Below are positions 53,501 through 63,098 of a DNA stretch of 64,000 nucleotides, in pieces. The notes under the pieces were generated by a model that was given only the letters and a program-made list of their open reading frames with translations, ran no database searches and had not been told where the DNA came from. Each line of letters begins with the position of its first letter. The stretch's first letter is position 1. Source of the DNA: Entoloma clypeatum (Eukaryota; Basidiomycota; Agaricomycetes; Agaricales; Entolomataceae); contig OY751492.1 in NCBI GenBank assembly GCA_963565915.1, positions 1,054,001 to 1,118,000 on the forward strand. Direction: 5' to 3'. A program made the translations under genes and the position numbers.

Positions 53501-54434
53501 TAGCGTGGTCCCATGGTTTCCTGACTGGTAATCTCTCCGATGCTTTCTTTTCAAAGACTGATAAATATTTGTGATATTTCCGGGGGACAACCTGTTCTGC
53601 CGGTACTTCATCTGAGGGTTCTCCTTTGGCTGCCCTGAGCGTGTGGATTACTTCCTCCTCCATTTCTTCCTCATTTCCTTCTACTACTTCTTCCATTCTT
53701 CCGCCCCATCTGGTTCTTGCAGTTTTATTTAAATAACGTGTTCGACGCATGCCACATTCTTCTGGACATCTTGATAGTTTAATTTCCGCCTTTTCCCAAT
53801 CGATTTCTGGATTATGGCGTTTCAGCCAGGTATGTCCAACAATAATTTTAGCTTTCCCTAGGTTGCATGCCTCAAACACGGCTATCTCCACATGTCCTTT
53901 ATACCGCATAGCCATGACTGCTTCATGCGTGATCGAACCTCCTTGGTTAAGCGAGCCATCAACGTTGTAGACCCGAATGGGGAAAGGTAGTTCCCTTAAT
54001 TTAATGTTGTTCCTTTTGGCGAAGTCCAGATCTATGAACATCCCTGTCGCCCCTGAGTCTAATAATGCTTCAACATCAAATGTGCGTTTGTCCTGCAACG
54101 TTTCCAGCGTGATTTTCATCATAAGCTCCTTTTCCAGAGAAGCGGATCGAATAAAAGATGGTTCCCCCATAGAGTCCGTTTGCCTTGTTAAATTATCTGA
54201 TTCTTTGTCACAGGGAATTAAGCATTCATCCGTAGGGGACGAACCAAGCTTCGTTTCTGAGGGCTCCCCAATGATATAGTTTACAAGTGTATCTAAGTCC
54301 GATTCATCTTTTTTTGGTTTTTCTTTCCTACTAGGTTTATCTAATAGTATTTTATTGTACGTAACTGCAGCATCCGTAAGTTTCTGAAACCAAGATTTTA
54401 CAATGTCCTTATGTACGTAAGAGTCTATAGGCAA
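50553..54434 (-). CDS. GyA2 Pol polyprotein
   Basis: A frame of about 1293 residues opening without an ATG (TTG codon at 54434). The domain order is protease (LLDSGATGMFID), RT (YIDDILVA), RNase H, integrase with HHCC finger and D,D,E core, then chromodomain (AKVIDSRLKRGKLEYLVQW). Compared with GyA1, the first about 190 residues and the last about 100 differ at many sites, while the central roughly 970 are practically the same. Intact. Confidence 0.93.
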   Translation of the reverse strand: MPIDSYVHKDIVKSWFQKLTDAAVTYNKILLDKPSRKEKPKKDESDLDTLVNYIIGEPSETKLGSSPTDECLIPCDKESDNLTRQTDSMGEPSFIRSASLEKELMMKITLETLQDKRTFDVEALLDSGATGMFIDLDFAKRNNIKLRELPFPIRVYNVDGSLNQGGSITHEAVMAMRYKGHVEIAVFEACNLGKAKIIVGHTWLKRHNPEIDWEKAEIKLSRCPEECGMRRTRYLNKTARTRWGGRMEEVVEGNEEEMEEEVIHTLRAAKGEPSDEVPAEQVVPRKYHKYLSVFEKKASERLPVRKPWDHAIDLKPDFVPKKAKVYPLSPDERKEVSEFVNDQLRKGYIRPTKSPQTSPVFFIPKKDGKKRMVQDYRHINSWTVRNNYPLPLIPELIDKLKGKKRFTKMDLRWGYNNVRIKEGDEWKAAFTTPDGAFEPTVMFFGLNNSPSTFQTMMNDIFRDLIDQGDVVIYIDDILVATEGEKGHSEIVEEILKRLRENDLFLKPGKCFFDRDEIEFLGLIIGKDGIRMDPSKVDAIKQWPKPTKVKEVQSFLGLANFYRRFVKDFSKVAGPLHKLTRKETIWNWKEEQEEAFDMLKKLFTEAPILVSPDPDRKLRVESDASDFATGAILSMECEDEKWRPCAFLSKGLNDVERNYDVHDKEMLGIIRALEAWRHHLEGAKHEVEIWTDHKNLEYFMQGRKLNRRQARWALYLTRFNFKLIHKAGTSMGKADALSRRVDHRKGVENDNEDVTLLKPEYFHLRAMDRGHILIDGEESKLLKRIRDAKEFDEQVLKAVEELKKTNTKTLRADEWHEEQGLWLHRGKVYVPKSQELREEIIKLHHDNPVAGHPGQWKTLELVTRNYWWPSITNMVKAYVEGCDRCQRSKNVPQLLAGKLKANTEHAGPWKHVTADFIVGLPEAQGYNAVLVVACRSTKQSHFIKTRDEVSAEGLAKLYRDEVWKLHGLPESLTSDRGPQFAAIFMKELNKILGITTKLSTAYHPQTDGQTERINQELEQYLRSFISHRQTDWPEWMATAEFAYNNKIHTATQFSPFFVNYGFNPRMGVEPRRAEKSEPAKEFAERMKKIHEEAEAALVKAREEMEWYVNLKRGDAPVYKVGDKVWLSTKDLKLNRPLKKLAEQWIGPYTITQIISSHAVELKLPKTWKIHPVINVSRVRLFKEPLFMSQRVQAPNPIVINGEEEYDVAKVIDSRLKRGKLEYLVQWEGLTQDHNTWEPEDHLEHAKEAVEDFFKLNPNAPRRLRANIFEGLEFKPYENFTNTPDDIISRLEVEI

Positions 54435-54469
54435 ACATTCATATCGATTTGTCAGAGCCAGCGGGGGAT

Positions 54470-55558
54470 TTACTGGTTGACGTTCACAAAACCCTGCTGC
54501 CCAGCAGCTTGTCTATTGTTCTGACCATTGGGATTCGGCGCAGGCGCGCCAATCACACCCCTTGGTCCATTTGCAGCTTGTCGTGCTTGACGCCTTGCCG
54601 TGATTTGTCGTAAGATTTCTTCTTCCTCATGTTCGTCGATTTGTTCAATCACAGCTGCTCGTACCTTGCGTTGTGGCTGTCTGCATTCCCGGGCGAAATG
54701 CCCCTGTCCTCCGCAATTGTAACAATTACCAGGCGCTCGGCGCTGGTTTCTATCAACCTCCATAGCATTGGGATCTCGGCGTCCCTGACCTTGCTGTCCG
54801 TTTTGCTGCAGGGCTCGGTACCCCCCATTCTGTTGTTGTCCAAATGGTCGCTGCTGATTCTGTTGGTTTGCGGGCCGATTGCCCCAACCGGTTCTCTGCT
54901 GTCCAAAATTGTTGCCGGTCCTCATGCCCGGTCTTGCCGCGTAAGTTTCCTCTGCTCTTCCGATTGCTAAAATTTCCTCACACGTGTCTTGCACGGTGGT
55001 CTGTCGTCTTCCCTGCTGGAACATTTGTTGTATGATCGAATCCTTGGTGTTCCTTTCTAGCAGAGATATCCCATGCATTTCCTCAATTTGGCCTTTGATG
55101 ACCAACGTTCCAAATTGTGTAATAAAATCGTCCACCCGCATGTTTCCTTGTTTAAAGGTTTCGATTTTGGCACGTGCCCATTCTATTTCTGTTGCTGATT
55201 GGAATCTTGATGTCACCTCTCTCATTAATTGCTGGAACGTGGGCCATTGTTCTGATTCCATGCACTGCCTCAAGCGTGTTTCCCCATAGGTGCCGGCGGT
55301 AGCGCCTTCCAGGCGAGACCATACTGCAATGCAAATTTCTTCCTGTCCTTGGAACAGGTCCCGATTGACCCTGATCCATGCCAGCATCTTTGTCCACCAT
55401 ACTCCGAACGTTGCCTTGGCCCCATTGTACCTGCCGGGGTCTGCAGCGATTTCTAGTCGTCTTCCATTGGGACGCGGGGCGGCGGGATTATGAGCGGGAG
55501 GAGGGAGAGGGGGATTGGGAAGGGGATTGTCGAACTCGTCGTCGTTGTTGTCGGCCAT
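54470..55558 (-). CDS. GyA2 Gag
   Basis: 362 residues starting MADNNDDEFDNPLPNPP. It has a proline-rich N-terminus, then a retrotransposon Gag core (FGVWWTKMLAWIRVNRDLF, EIEWARAKIETFKQG). A Q/N/G-rich linker, the zinc knuckle CYNCGGQGHFARECR and an acidic/basic helix follow. The stop is TAA at 54470-54472. The pol frame overlaps in -1. It forms the particle shell and binds RNA. Confidence 0.9.
   Translation of the reverse strand: MADNNDDEFDNPLPNPPLPPPAHNPAAPRPNGRRLEIAADPGRYNGAKATFGVWWTKMLAWIRVNRDLFQGQEEICIAVWSRLEGATAGTYGETRLRQCMESEQWPTFQQLMREVTSRFQSATEIEWARAKIETFKQGNMRVDDFITQFGTLVIKGQIEEMHGISLLERNTKDSIIQQMFQQGRRQTTVQDTCEEILAIGRAEETYAARPGMRTGNNFGQQRTGWGNRPANQQNQQRPFGQQQNGGYRALQQNGQQGQGRRDPNAMEVDRNQRRAPGNCYNCGGQGHFARECRQPQRKVRAAVIEQIDEHEEEEILRQITARRQARQAANGPRGVIGAPAPNPNGQNNRQAAGQQGFVNVNQ
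54488..54494 (-). promoter_or_regulatory. GyA2 candidate -1 frameshift heptamer GGGTTTT
   Basis: Gag codons CAG GGT TTT GTG contain G GGT TTT, a classical X XXY YYZ slippery sequence, 15 nt before the gag stop. A -1 slip leads straight into the pol frame. Confidence 0.65.
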
Positions 55559-56114
55559 GTTGTGTGAGCAATAGTGCTTTGTAGCGGGCGCGCTCCCCTG
55601 TTCTGCTACTTAAGCGAAAAAGAAAACCTAAAAAAAGAAAACCCAAAGAACGATCTGTTTACCCAGGCAGCCGAAATGCCCGAATGAAGGAAGATCTGGG
55701 AAAAATGAAAACCACGCGGTCAACACCCCTACGCGCGCTGGTTCTGTCGAATCCGGGAAAAGATCGGGGGTTGGAACACCTTTTGAGAACTAAACGTGCG
55801 CGACCTTCTTTTCCAAGTCGCCACACGCGCCAGCAGCTTTCCCGAAGGTCAGTTGCGTCGGCCTTTGGTCACCTCGACACGGGACGGGCTCAACGTTTCC
55901 CTGTGTGTCTCGAACGGCAACGCTAGTTATAGTGGGTGCACCAAGCGTTTCTCTTCTTATCCCTGAAGTCCGGGAGGTCCCCCTTAACGCTAGGGTCCGC
56001 GTGTAATGGCGAGGTGTGACTTTTAACGCAAAAGCACGAAACGGCGGGGATAGTGATGGTGATGTGGGAAGTGTGTGTGTTTGGGCGGGCGATGATGATA
56101 AGAGCTTGTTCTTC
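55559..56114 (-). other. GyA2 untranslated leader
   Basis: A 556-bp leader between the 5' LTR and gag, similar to that of GyA1. The self-priming primer-binding site lies at 56103-56112, 2 nt from the LTR. Confidence 0.65.
56103..56112 (-). promoter_or_regulatory. GyA2 self-priming primer-binding site
   Basis: Minus-strand AGAACAAGCT is complementary to AGCTTGTTCT at 56221-56230 in the 5' LTR, which lies 26-33 bp downstream of TATATAAG (56256-56263). The transcript's own 5' end can therefore fold back and prime reverse transcription, as known for Tf1. Confidence 0.75.
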
Positions 56115-56402
56115 TGTTGAGGCGACGCTAAGTCAAACGACGTCGCGAGCCCAAACTTAAGAACGAAGTGGAAAATGTGAAGTGAACTGAATTGCCCAGA
56201 GACCCAGCGGGAATCTCAAGAGAACAAGCTATCGAATACAAGTGAAAGTACTCTACTTATATATGTAAATTCCATGAGGCTGCGTTGTGGCAGCGTCATG
56301 CTGCGTGATAATGATAAGATGTCCTCATGTGCGATATGATGTAGATAAGATAAGATCGAGATAAGATAAGATAAAGTGAAAAGTGAAAATACGATCATAA
56401 CA
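56115..56402 (-). repeat. GyA2 5' LTR
   Basis: A 288-bp LTR with TATATAAG (56256-56263) and predicted transcription start near 56230. It ends CCTCAACA at 56115. Confidence 0.95.
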
Positions 56403-57655
56403 GAACGGAGTTGCCTTCCGCCGCGTCCTTGACCACGAGTTGTTCCATGATAAACTCGTCTTGTTCCTCCATCGTCATGAATCGGACGTCGAAGCGAAGG
56501 GGGCATTCACGACTGAAGTGACCCGTTTTGTTACATCTGAAGCATGCATTGGCATTCTTGCCTTTGACGCGTGAAGTATCAATGTCCATTGCATTAGGGT
56601 CCCTTGTCGGCGGAGCGGTTGCGGATGCGAGCGGAGCTGGACGCGGAGTGAATGGAATGTAGGGGCGAGGGAATACTGAGGTGCCAGGTACTCTTGGTCC
56701 GACGACGTTGCGGAAGGCGGATGTGCGGGTCGGAGCAGTGGCTTTGAAGGCTTTGTTGGCAATTCTATTGTCGTCGTTGACTCGTGCTGCAGAGTACCAC
56801 TCATCGGGGTTGTCGTCCGCAGGCCGTCCGTGGGTCAGGGTGGCGATCTCGTTCTGAATGTCGGAACGGAGACCATGGCGGAATTTGAGTACTATATTGG
56901 TATCCTCCTGATAGCCTGCTTTGTCAATGTAGTCTTTGAACTCGTCAATATAGGTCTCGACATCCCGTTGACCTTGATAATAGGATTCTCCTTCGAGGAT
57001 CAGTCTCGCGTCCTGTTCCTCATTCTTCGGAGTGAACTCCGTTGTAAAGACGGCGCGGAAGTCCACCCAAGTCCGATAAGGCGGAGCACCGGTCCTCCGC
57101 TCTTGTCGGATAATGCGATCCGCAAAGCGTGCTGCGCGTCCACTCTTCATGAAAGATAAGGCCCAATAAATTTTAGCGTGGTCGTCTGCGAACTGTTCCG
57201 GAGCCAGCCCCATAAACAATTCACAGGAGTTTAGAAAGGTCCAGCCATTTGCGCGCGATCCGTCGAAGTCTGACGGATTGGCGGGTTTTGCTCGACGCAC
57301 GCCCGGATTGGCCGGAGCGAGCGGAGCAGGTGGAGGTGCGGGTGCGGGAGCAGGTGGGATAGGTGGCGGAGCTGGGGCAGGAATTGTGTTGAAGGCGAGG
57401 AGGAGTTGGTCAAGTTGAGTAGAGATATCAGCGAGAGTTTGACGTTGTTCCTGGAACTCGTGCTCGAGCTGTTCAAGGCGATTGGGGTCGTCTATTACTA
57501 TGCGCGGAGCAGAATCACCGGTTACGGAGAGGTAATTAGAAGAACTGGAAGGGGTGTGAGATGTATCGGAGTCGGACGCGGACGAAGCTACTCCGAAGCG
57601 CGGAATCGTGACAACGATGCAATCGGACCCGGTCCAATTAGATGAGAACTTTCTA
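56403..57655 (-). CDS. GyC Gag, 5' part, without an AUG start
   Basis: The frame is open from just inside the 5' LTR (about 57655) to the GyA2 insertion at 56403. It encodes an S/D-rich start and a likely coiled coil (LEQLEHEFQEQRQTLADIST). A P/A-rich linker, the Gag core (NGWTFLNSCELFMGLAPEQF, TWVDFRAVFTTEF) and the zinc knuckle CFRCNKTGHFSRECP follow. The last codons of gag lie on the other side of GyA2 (50187-50248). No ATG occurs in any frame from the predicted transcript start (57784) to 57248, and the first in-frame ATG (CELFMGL) is well inside the core. Translation must start at a non-AUG codon, or the start was lost. Confidence 0.75.
57645..57654 (-). promoter_or_regulatory. GyC self-priming primer-binding site
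   Basis: Minus-strand AGAAAGTTCT, 2 nt from the LTR, is complementary to AGAACTTTCT at 57775-57784 in the 5' LTR, 26-32 bp downstream of TATTTAT (57810-57816). Confidence 0.75.
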
Positions 57656-57656
57656 C

Positions 57657-58100
57657 TGTAAGGGCGACCTTACGATCCAAGACTCAAACTCAGATACTTG
57701 CAAGGGAGATCCGAAGATTAGATTGAGCAGTCTGATAAGTAATACAACACACACCTTGCAAGGGAGATCCGAAGAGAAAGTTCTAAGGATTCCCCTGCAA
57801 GCTAGCGAGATAAATAGTAAAATGAGATATGAAATAAAAGATAAAACGAGACATAGGAATGATGAGTAATGGTCGGGAGTAGGGATGGGGGATGAATGGA
57901 AACGAGATGAATGATAGTACCTGCGATCCGACGTGCGGAGGAGCGGAGGGGCGCGGAGTCGTCGGATGTGGAGAGGTGCAGAGAGGTGAATAAGATATCA
58001 GAGGCAACAGATACGATCGGAGGGCGTCGGAGGGCGTCGGAGGGCGTCGGAGATGGTGGAAATGAACGGAAAGGGAAAGTGCAAAGTGGTTGCCCTTACA
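57657..58100 (-). repeat. GyC 5' LTR
   Basis: 444 bp; a copy of 45817-46270 lacking one 10-bp unit. It contains the promoter described with the primer-binding site. Confidence 0.9.
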
Positions 58101-58205
58101 GTCAGAGAATGAGGGTCCGCCGGCCAAAAAGGCCAAAACCCAGTAGCCCCTCCCCCCTCTAGTTTCTTTTCATTATTTTTTGCAATATGAGAGTCTTGCG
58201 CGCTT

Positions 58206-61200
58206 CTATAGGTGTGATAAGGGGCCCGGTTTCTCCGGATACGCGGAGTGGAAGTCCGCGACTAAGTCCGTCGCGTGTTCGAGTTCCGTGGCGGGTAGCC
58301 AGGACTGTTCCTCATCGGTTCCTTCATAGCCTAGCCAACGGACTAGGTAGAGCAGTTTGCAAGAACGCCGACGATCCAGTTTGGTGTCAAGGATTTCGGC
58401 GATTTCGTATTCCACTTCTCCTTCAACGTCGACCGGAGGAGGCGGAGTTACTGTCCGGTTCGGAATGTCGTTCGGAACAGATGGCTCCAGCATGGAGATG
58501 TGGAAAACGGGGTGAACACCGCGTATGGTGTCCGGAAGTCGGAGGGTGTAAGAGTGTGTACCATTCCTGGCAAGGATGTCAAAGGGGCCAAGGTACTTTT
58601 CAGACAGCTTTTTGGAGGGTCGTGTAGTGCGGAAAAACTTAGCCTTCACAAAAGCTTGCTGTCCTACTTCGAGCGGAGGGGGCAGAGCACGCCGGAGATC
58701 GGCGGGGCCTTGATAACGTCGTTGAGCTTCTAGGATTGTAGATTTGAGTTCTTGGTGAAGCTCGTCCAGGTCTACGACGAATTGTCGGGCACGGGCGGAT
58801 GCGAGGTCGCGCTCCGGATGGACGGAGAGGTTCGGATGATAACCTTTATTGGCAAAGAAGGGCGAGATCCCGGTCGTAGCACTCGGAGCATTGTTGTACG
58901 CGAACTCCGCAAGCGGAAGTAGTTCGGACCAGTTGTCCTGTTGATAGTTACAGAAAATGCGGAGGTACTGTTCCAAGGTCTGGTTGGTACGTTCGGTTTG
59001 ACCGTCGCCTTCAGGATGGTAGCCAGAGGTGAAGTGCAGAGTCATGTTGAGGGCTTTTCCGAGGGAGCGGAAAAAACGGGAGACGAACTCCGGGCCTCGG
59101 TCGGAGGTGACATGCTCCGGTACTCCGTGCTTGGAGAACACATGCAGGATGAACAAGGTGGCTAGATCTTCGGAGGTGCAGTGGATCGTAGTCGGAACAA
59201 AAATGCTTTGTTTTGTCATTCGGTCAACAATAACAAGGATTGCGTCAAAACCGCCGGAGGTCGGAAGTGTCTCGATGAAGTCCATGGATATGGAGTTCCA
59301 CGGAAGGTTCGGAACTGGGAGTTGCTTCAGCATACCATAGGGCTTGTGGCGTTGGGGTTTAGAGCGCATGCAAGTGGTGCAGGATTTGCAGTACTTTTTG
59401 ACAAAGTCTCGAACACCAGGCCAAGTATAATCTCGTTGAATGAGACTAACTGTCTTGTTCTGTCCGGGGTGTCCGGAGAGAATATGGTCGTGCTTGTTGC
59501 GGAGGGTGAGGAGCCGGAGGTTATCGGAGTCGGGGACATAAATGCGACCACTATGACGGAGGAAACCGTCGGAGTCTACGGACCAGTGCGGTTTGGGCTC
59601 CTTGAGATGGTCGGCATAGATTGGGTCGGATGGGAGTGAACGGAGGATGTCGGAGTGCAACTGTTCAATGTCCATTATGACTGTGGCGCGGAGAACAGGG
59701 GTGAACAACTCCGTAGCTCGGAGAGATGCGGACAGCTGTTCTTGGGAAAAGACTGGTCGGAAGTTGCTTGGGTTTACCAATGCATAGTCGCTATTCCCCT
59801 CTTTGGGATAGACGTCCCATTGTCTAGTCAAAGAGTCCGGCTTGGTACCGAGACGTCCGGGGCGGAAGCGAATCAAGAGATTGAACTGAGAGAGGAACTC
59901 GGACCACCGGGCCTGTCGGCGGGTGAGAACCTTTGTAGTGGCGAAATACTCCAGGTTCTTGTGGTCCGTGACAACGTCGATCGGAGCAGCGGAGCCTTCA
60001 AGGTAATGTCGCCATACCTTGAATGCTTCATGGATAGCAAGTAACTCCTTGTCATGCGTGTCGTAGTTGAGTTCCGGGGCGGTGAAGGTGCGGGAGTGGA
60101 ACGCTACTGGGTGCATCTCCTCGTCGGAGGTCCGGATGGACAAAATAGCACCAAGTGCGTAGTCGGAGGCGTCCGTCTCAATGATAATAGGTCGATCAGG
60201 AATCCAATGAGTGAGGACCGGTGCTTTGGTAAACGCGAGCTTCAACTCGTTGAACGCACTCCGTGCGGAGTCGGAGAAACGGAACGGAGTACCCTTCCGG
60301 GTGAGTCGGGTGAGCGGAACAACGATGTCCGAATAACCGTGGATGAAACGCCGATAGAAATTTGCGAATCCTAGGAAAGACTGTACGTCCTTCACTTTCC
60401 GAGGTTCAGGCCACTCTTGAATGGTCTTCACCTTGGTTTCGGACATGCGGAGACCGGAGGGAGAAAGGATGAAACCAAGATATTCGACTGTGTCGACAGA
60501 AAATTCGCACTTGTCGGAGCAGACGTAAAGTCCGTTCTTGCGGAGACGTCGGAGAACTTCCTTGACATCGTCGGGGTGCTTGGCGGGGTCGTCGGAGTAA
60601 ATGAGAATGTCGTCAAGGTAGACCACCACTGTAACATCGAGGAGGTCACTGAAGATGTCATTCACAAATCGCTGAAAAACAGCAGGGGCATTGGATAGTC
60701 CAAAAGGCATAACAAGCCATTCAAACGATCCGTAACGAGTGCGGAAAGCGGTTTTCCATTCATCTCCGTCGGCAATGCGGACAAGATGATATGCATGCCG
60801 GAGATCGAGAGTGGTATAAACACGCGCTTTTCCGGCAGTGGAAAGGAGGTCGGAGATGAGCGGAAGAGGGTATCGATCCTTCTTGGTAACTTTGTTCAGG
60901 CCCCGATAGTCGACGCACAGGCGGAGGGAACCGTCCTTCTTTCGGACAAAGAGGACCGGAGCGCCATGCGGAGAGCGAGAGGGGCGAATGAAGCCAATGG
61001 CCAAATGTTCGTCTATGAAGTTTCGCAGGGCAGATAGTTCGGATTGTGAAATGGAGTACATAGGGCCAATAGGGGGAGTCGATCCGTCTTCTAACTCGAT
61101 GCGGAGGTCATACGGACGATGCGGAGCGAGGGTGTCTGCTTTTGTCTTGCTAAAAACATCGGCAAAATCGTGATATTCCTCTGGGATATGGGAGAGGTCC

Positions 61201-61900
61201 GGAGGTTCCTCGGACATAGAAACGGATTGGGCGGAGATTGTGTGGTTGGAGAGGTGAATTCGGAAGGATTGGGCACCCGGAAGTTTGCAGGCGCGCACAA
61301 ATGCGGCTGCATTTATCAATGCAATATTCGGAACAACGTCCGGAGTAGCAGCGGGTGTGCCGGGGTCGGAGGTCGGAGTATCGGGAGAGGTCTGCGGAGG
61401 TAGCGGAGCTGACCTGGCAGAAGACGTCAAGGTCGGAGACTCCTTCAAGATCTGTGGACGGAAAGTAATACTGCCCAATACCCAGTCAATCATAGGATTG
61501 TAGCGGGTGAGCCAGTTGTATCCAAGAACCATAGAACAGGAGGAATCGAGCGGAGTCACGTAGGCTGTAATGGCCATATATTCACCGGAGGAAAAGTATA
61601 CAGGGAGATCAACCGCCTGAGTAATGACGGAGTTGGACGTTCCGTCAAATAATTTAAGTTCGATCGGAGGTATGGAGGTGAAAGGGAGTTTATAGGATGA
61701 AGCATAACGGGAGTCAATAAAACAATGAGTAGAGCCGGAGTCCACAAGGGCGGCTATCGGAGAAGAATCGGAGATAAGCGGAGATGTAAGTCGGACACGG
61801 AGGGAATTGGGATCGGAAAGAGCGGAAGCGTTGAGTAGAGCGGTAGTACGGATGGGTTCAACGCAGTCCTCAGGCCGTACAGAGTCCTGTGGACTGCCCG
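58206..61900 (-). CDS. GyD Pol polyprotein
   Basis: The frame is open from the frameshift site at 61904 to the stop at 58206-58208; protease onward is about 1179 residues. The protease motif is VDSGSTHCFIDS. The RT has LCVDYRGLNKVTKKDRYPLPL and box VYLDDILIYS, and the RNase H has IETDASDYALGAILS. The integrase finger is HDHILSGHPG..CTTCMRSK and the core has D in SMDFIETLP, D in SDRGPEFV and E in DGQTERTNQT. The chromodomain-like end is AEILDTKLDRRRSCKLLYLVRW. No stops. The family is distinct from GyA and GyC (IETLPxSxGFD, YSDDPxxH type). CTCCG/CGGAG words are very frequent. Confidence 0.9.
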
Positions 61901-63058
61901 CTAATTTTTTGTTTCGTCCGTGGTCTTGGCTTGGGCAGCGCGCGCCTTAGCCTTAGAGGCGGAGGACGAAGACTTCAGGCAATCTTTCGCGACGTGTCCA
62001 GCTTTGCCACAAAACATACAGAGGTTGTTGTCAAAATGGCGTTTGCGTTCCTCCGGAGTTAGCTTTCCGTCTTTTCCAAGTTTGTTGGAGATGTCGGACT
62101 TGGGAGCGGAGGAAGGCTTCGACTGTTTGCCCTGGTTCTGTGTCTGTGGTTTGGCTTTGGAGTTTTTATCGGAGTTTGCGGAGGGGGTTTTAGCTTCGGA
62201 TTTGTCGGATTTGGATGCGGACTTGTCGGAGCGGGACTTCTCGCGATGACGTTCCCAGTGGCGAGCATCAATAGTCTGTGCTAGCTCCCTAAGTGCTGGT
62301 AACGTGCTTGGCTTTGCTTGAGTCCCAAGGACATCTTTAATCCGCTCCGCCAACCTGGAGTAGTACCGGTGATGCAGGGCGGAGCTGTCCCAGTGCGTTT
62401 TGGCAGCAAGGCGTGTGAACTCAATATTATACTTGAGAATATGTTGATTTTCGCGCATTTTGAGATTGTCCAGAGAGTCGGCAGCATCCACAACGGGGTC
62501 AATGACCCCGAATTCCGTGCGGAGTGTGCGGAGGAATGCGGACCAATCTTCGTACCAGTCCGGGGGGTTATCCAGGTCCGGTTCGATGATGAAATGCTCG
62601 AAATAATTGAGAGCTGTGCCTCGGAGGAAAGAGATGGCGAGAGTGATTTTGGCAGAGTCATCGTCATACTCGGAGTTGTCGCGGAAGAACAATGTGCATT
62701 GGAGGATGAACTGGTTCAGTTTCCGGGGATCGGAACCGTCGAAGGTGTCCGGATCCTTAGCCTTTTTATGATGCTTGTGACCTTTGCTGCGTTTGAGTTC
62801 ATTGGTCATTAAGAGGAAAGCATCCGCAAGGGCTTGTGGGCCGAAAATATTCTGAGGAGACGGGGGTGCAGATTCTATGGGGGAAGTGGGGATCGGAATA
62901 TTATGCGGAGGTGTGATGGGCTGAAAACCCGGAGGTGTCGGAGTAGTGGGAGTTACGGGGGATAGTTCTGTTAAACGTTGTTCGACATTTTGTAGAACCT
63001 GTTGCCTAGAAGTGCCAGCTTCTGCAGCTTTTGCTGTCTTGGTGTTTCGGAGTGCCAT
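61901..63058 (-). CDS. GyD Gag
   Basis: 385 residues starting MALRNTKTAKAAEAG in a good ATG context. It has a proline-rich N-terminus, then a Gag core (DPDTFDGSDPRKLNQFILQ, FLRTLRTEFGVIDP), a K/S/Q-rich basic stretch, and the knuckle CMFCGKAGHVAKDC. The stop codon TAG is at 61901-61903. Confidence 0.9.
   Translation of the reverse strand: MALRNTKTAKAAEAGTSRQQVLQNVEQRLTELSPVTPTTPTPPGFQPITPPHNIPIPTSPIESAPPSPQNIFGPQALADAFLLMTNELKRSKGHKHHKKAKDPDTFDGSDPRKLNQFILQCTLFFRDNSEYDDDSAKITLAISFLRGTALNYFEHFIIEPDLDNPPDWYEDWSAFLRTLRTEFGVIDPVVDAADSLDNLKMRENQHILKYNIEFTRLAAKTHWDSSALHHRYYSRLAERIKDVLGTQAKPSTLPALRELAQTIDARHWERHREKSRSDKSASKSDKSEAKTPSANSDKNSKAKPQTQNQGKQSKPSSAPKSDISNKLGKDGKLTPEERKRHFDNNLCMFCGKAGHVAKDCLKSSSSASKAKARAAQAKTTDETKN
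61904..61910 (-). promoter_or_regulatory. GyD candidate -1 frameshift heptamer AAAAAAT
   Basis: Gag ends ACA AAA AAT TAG, so A AAA AAT sits directly before the gag stop. A -1 slip gives AAA TTA GCG and enters the pol frame, which is open from there. Confidence 0.7.
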
Positions 63059-63085
63059 GACTAGCAGGAATCCAAAAACGGTTTG

Positions 63086-63096
63086 AGTTCGAATAT
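63086..63096 (-). promoter_or_regulatory. GyD self-priming primer-binding site
   Basis: Minus-strand ATATTCGAACT, 2 nt from the LTR end, is complementary to AGTTCGAATAT at 63494-63504 in the LTR, 25-32 bp downstream of TATTTAAG (63529-63536). Confidence 0.75.
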
Positions 63097-63098
63097 AC

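Larger units (their letters stand above)
50254..56402 (-). mobile_element. GyA2: intact, youngest Ty3/gypsy element
   Basis: Two 288-bp LTRs (50254-50541 and 56115-56402) that I find identical base for base, a GAACG target duplication, and open gag and pol. It is inserted in GyC. It belongs to the same family as GyA1. Confidence 0.95.
45817..58100 (-). mobile_element. GyC: Ty3/gypsy chromovirus, split by GyA2
   Basis: The LTRs at 45817-46270 (454 bp) and 57657-58100 (444 bp) are identical except for one 10-bp AGGGCATCGG unit. pol is at 46282-50190 and gag at 56395-57655; the 6.1-kb GyA2 sits between them. The left flank (AGTCC, Copia-2) and right flank (GTCAG, GyD) do not match, so the target duplication is missing and the flanks were probably exchanged. 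Confidence 0.88.
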
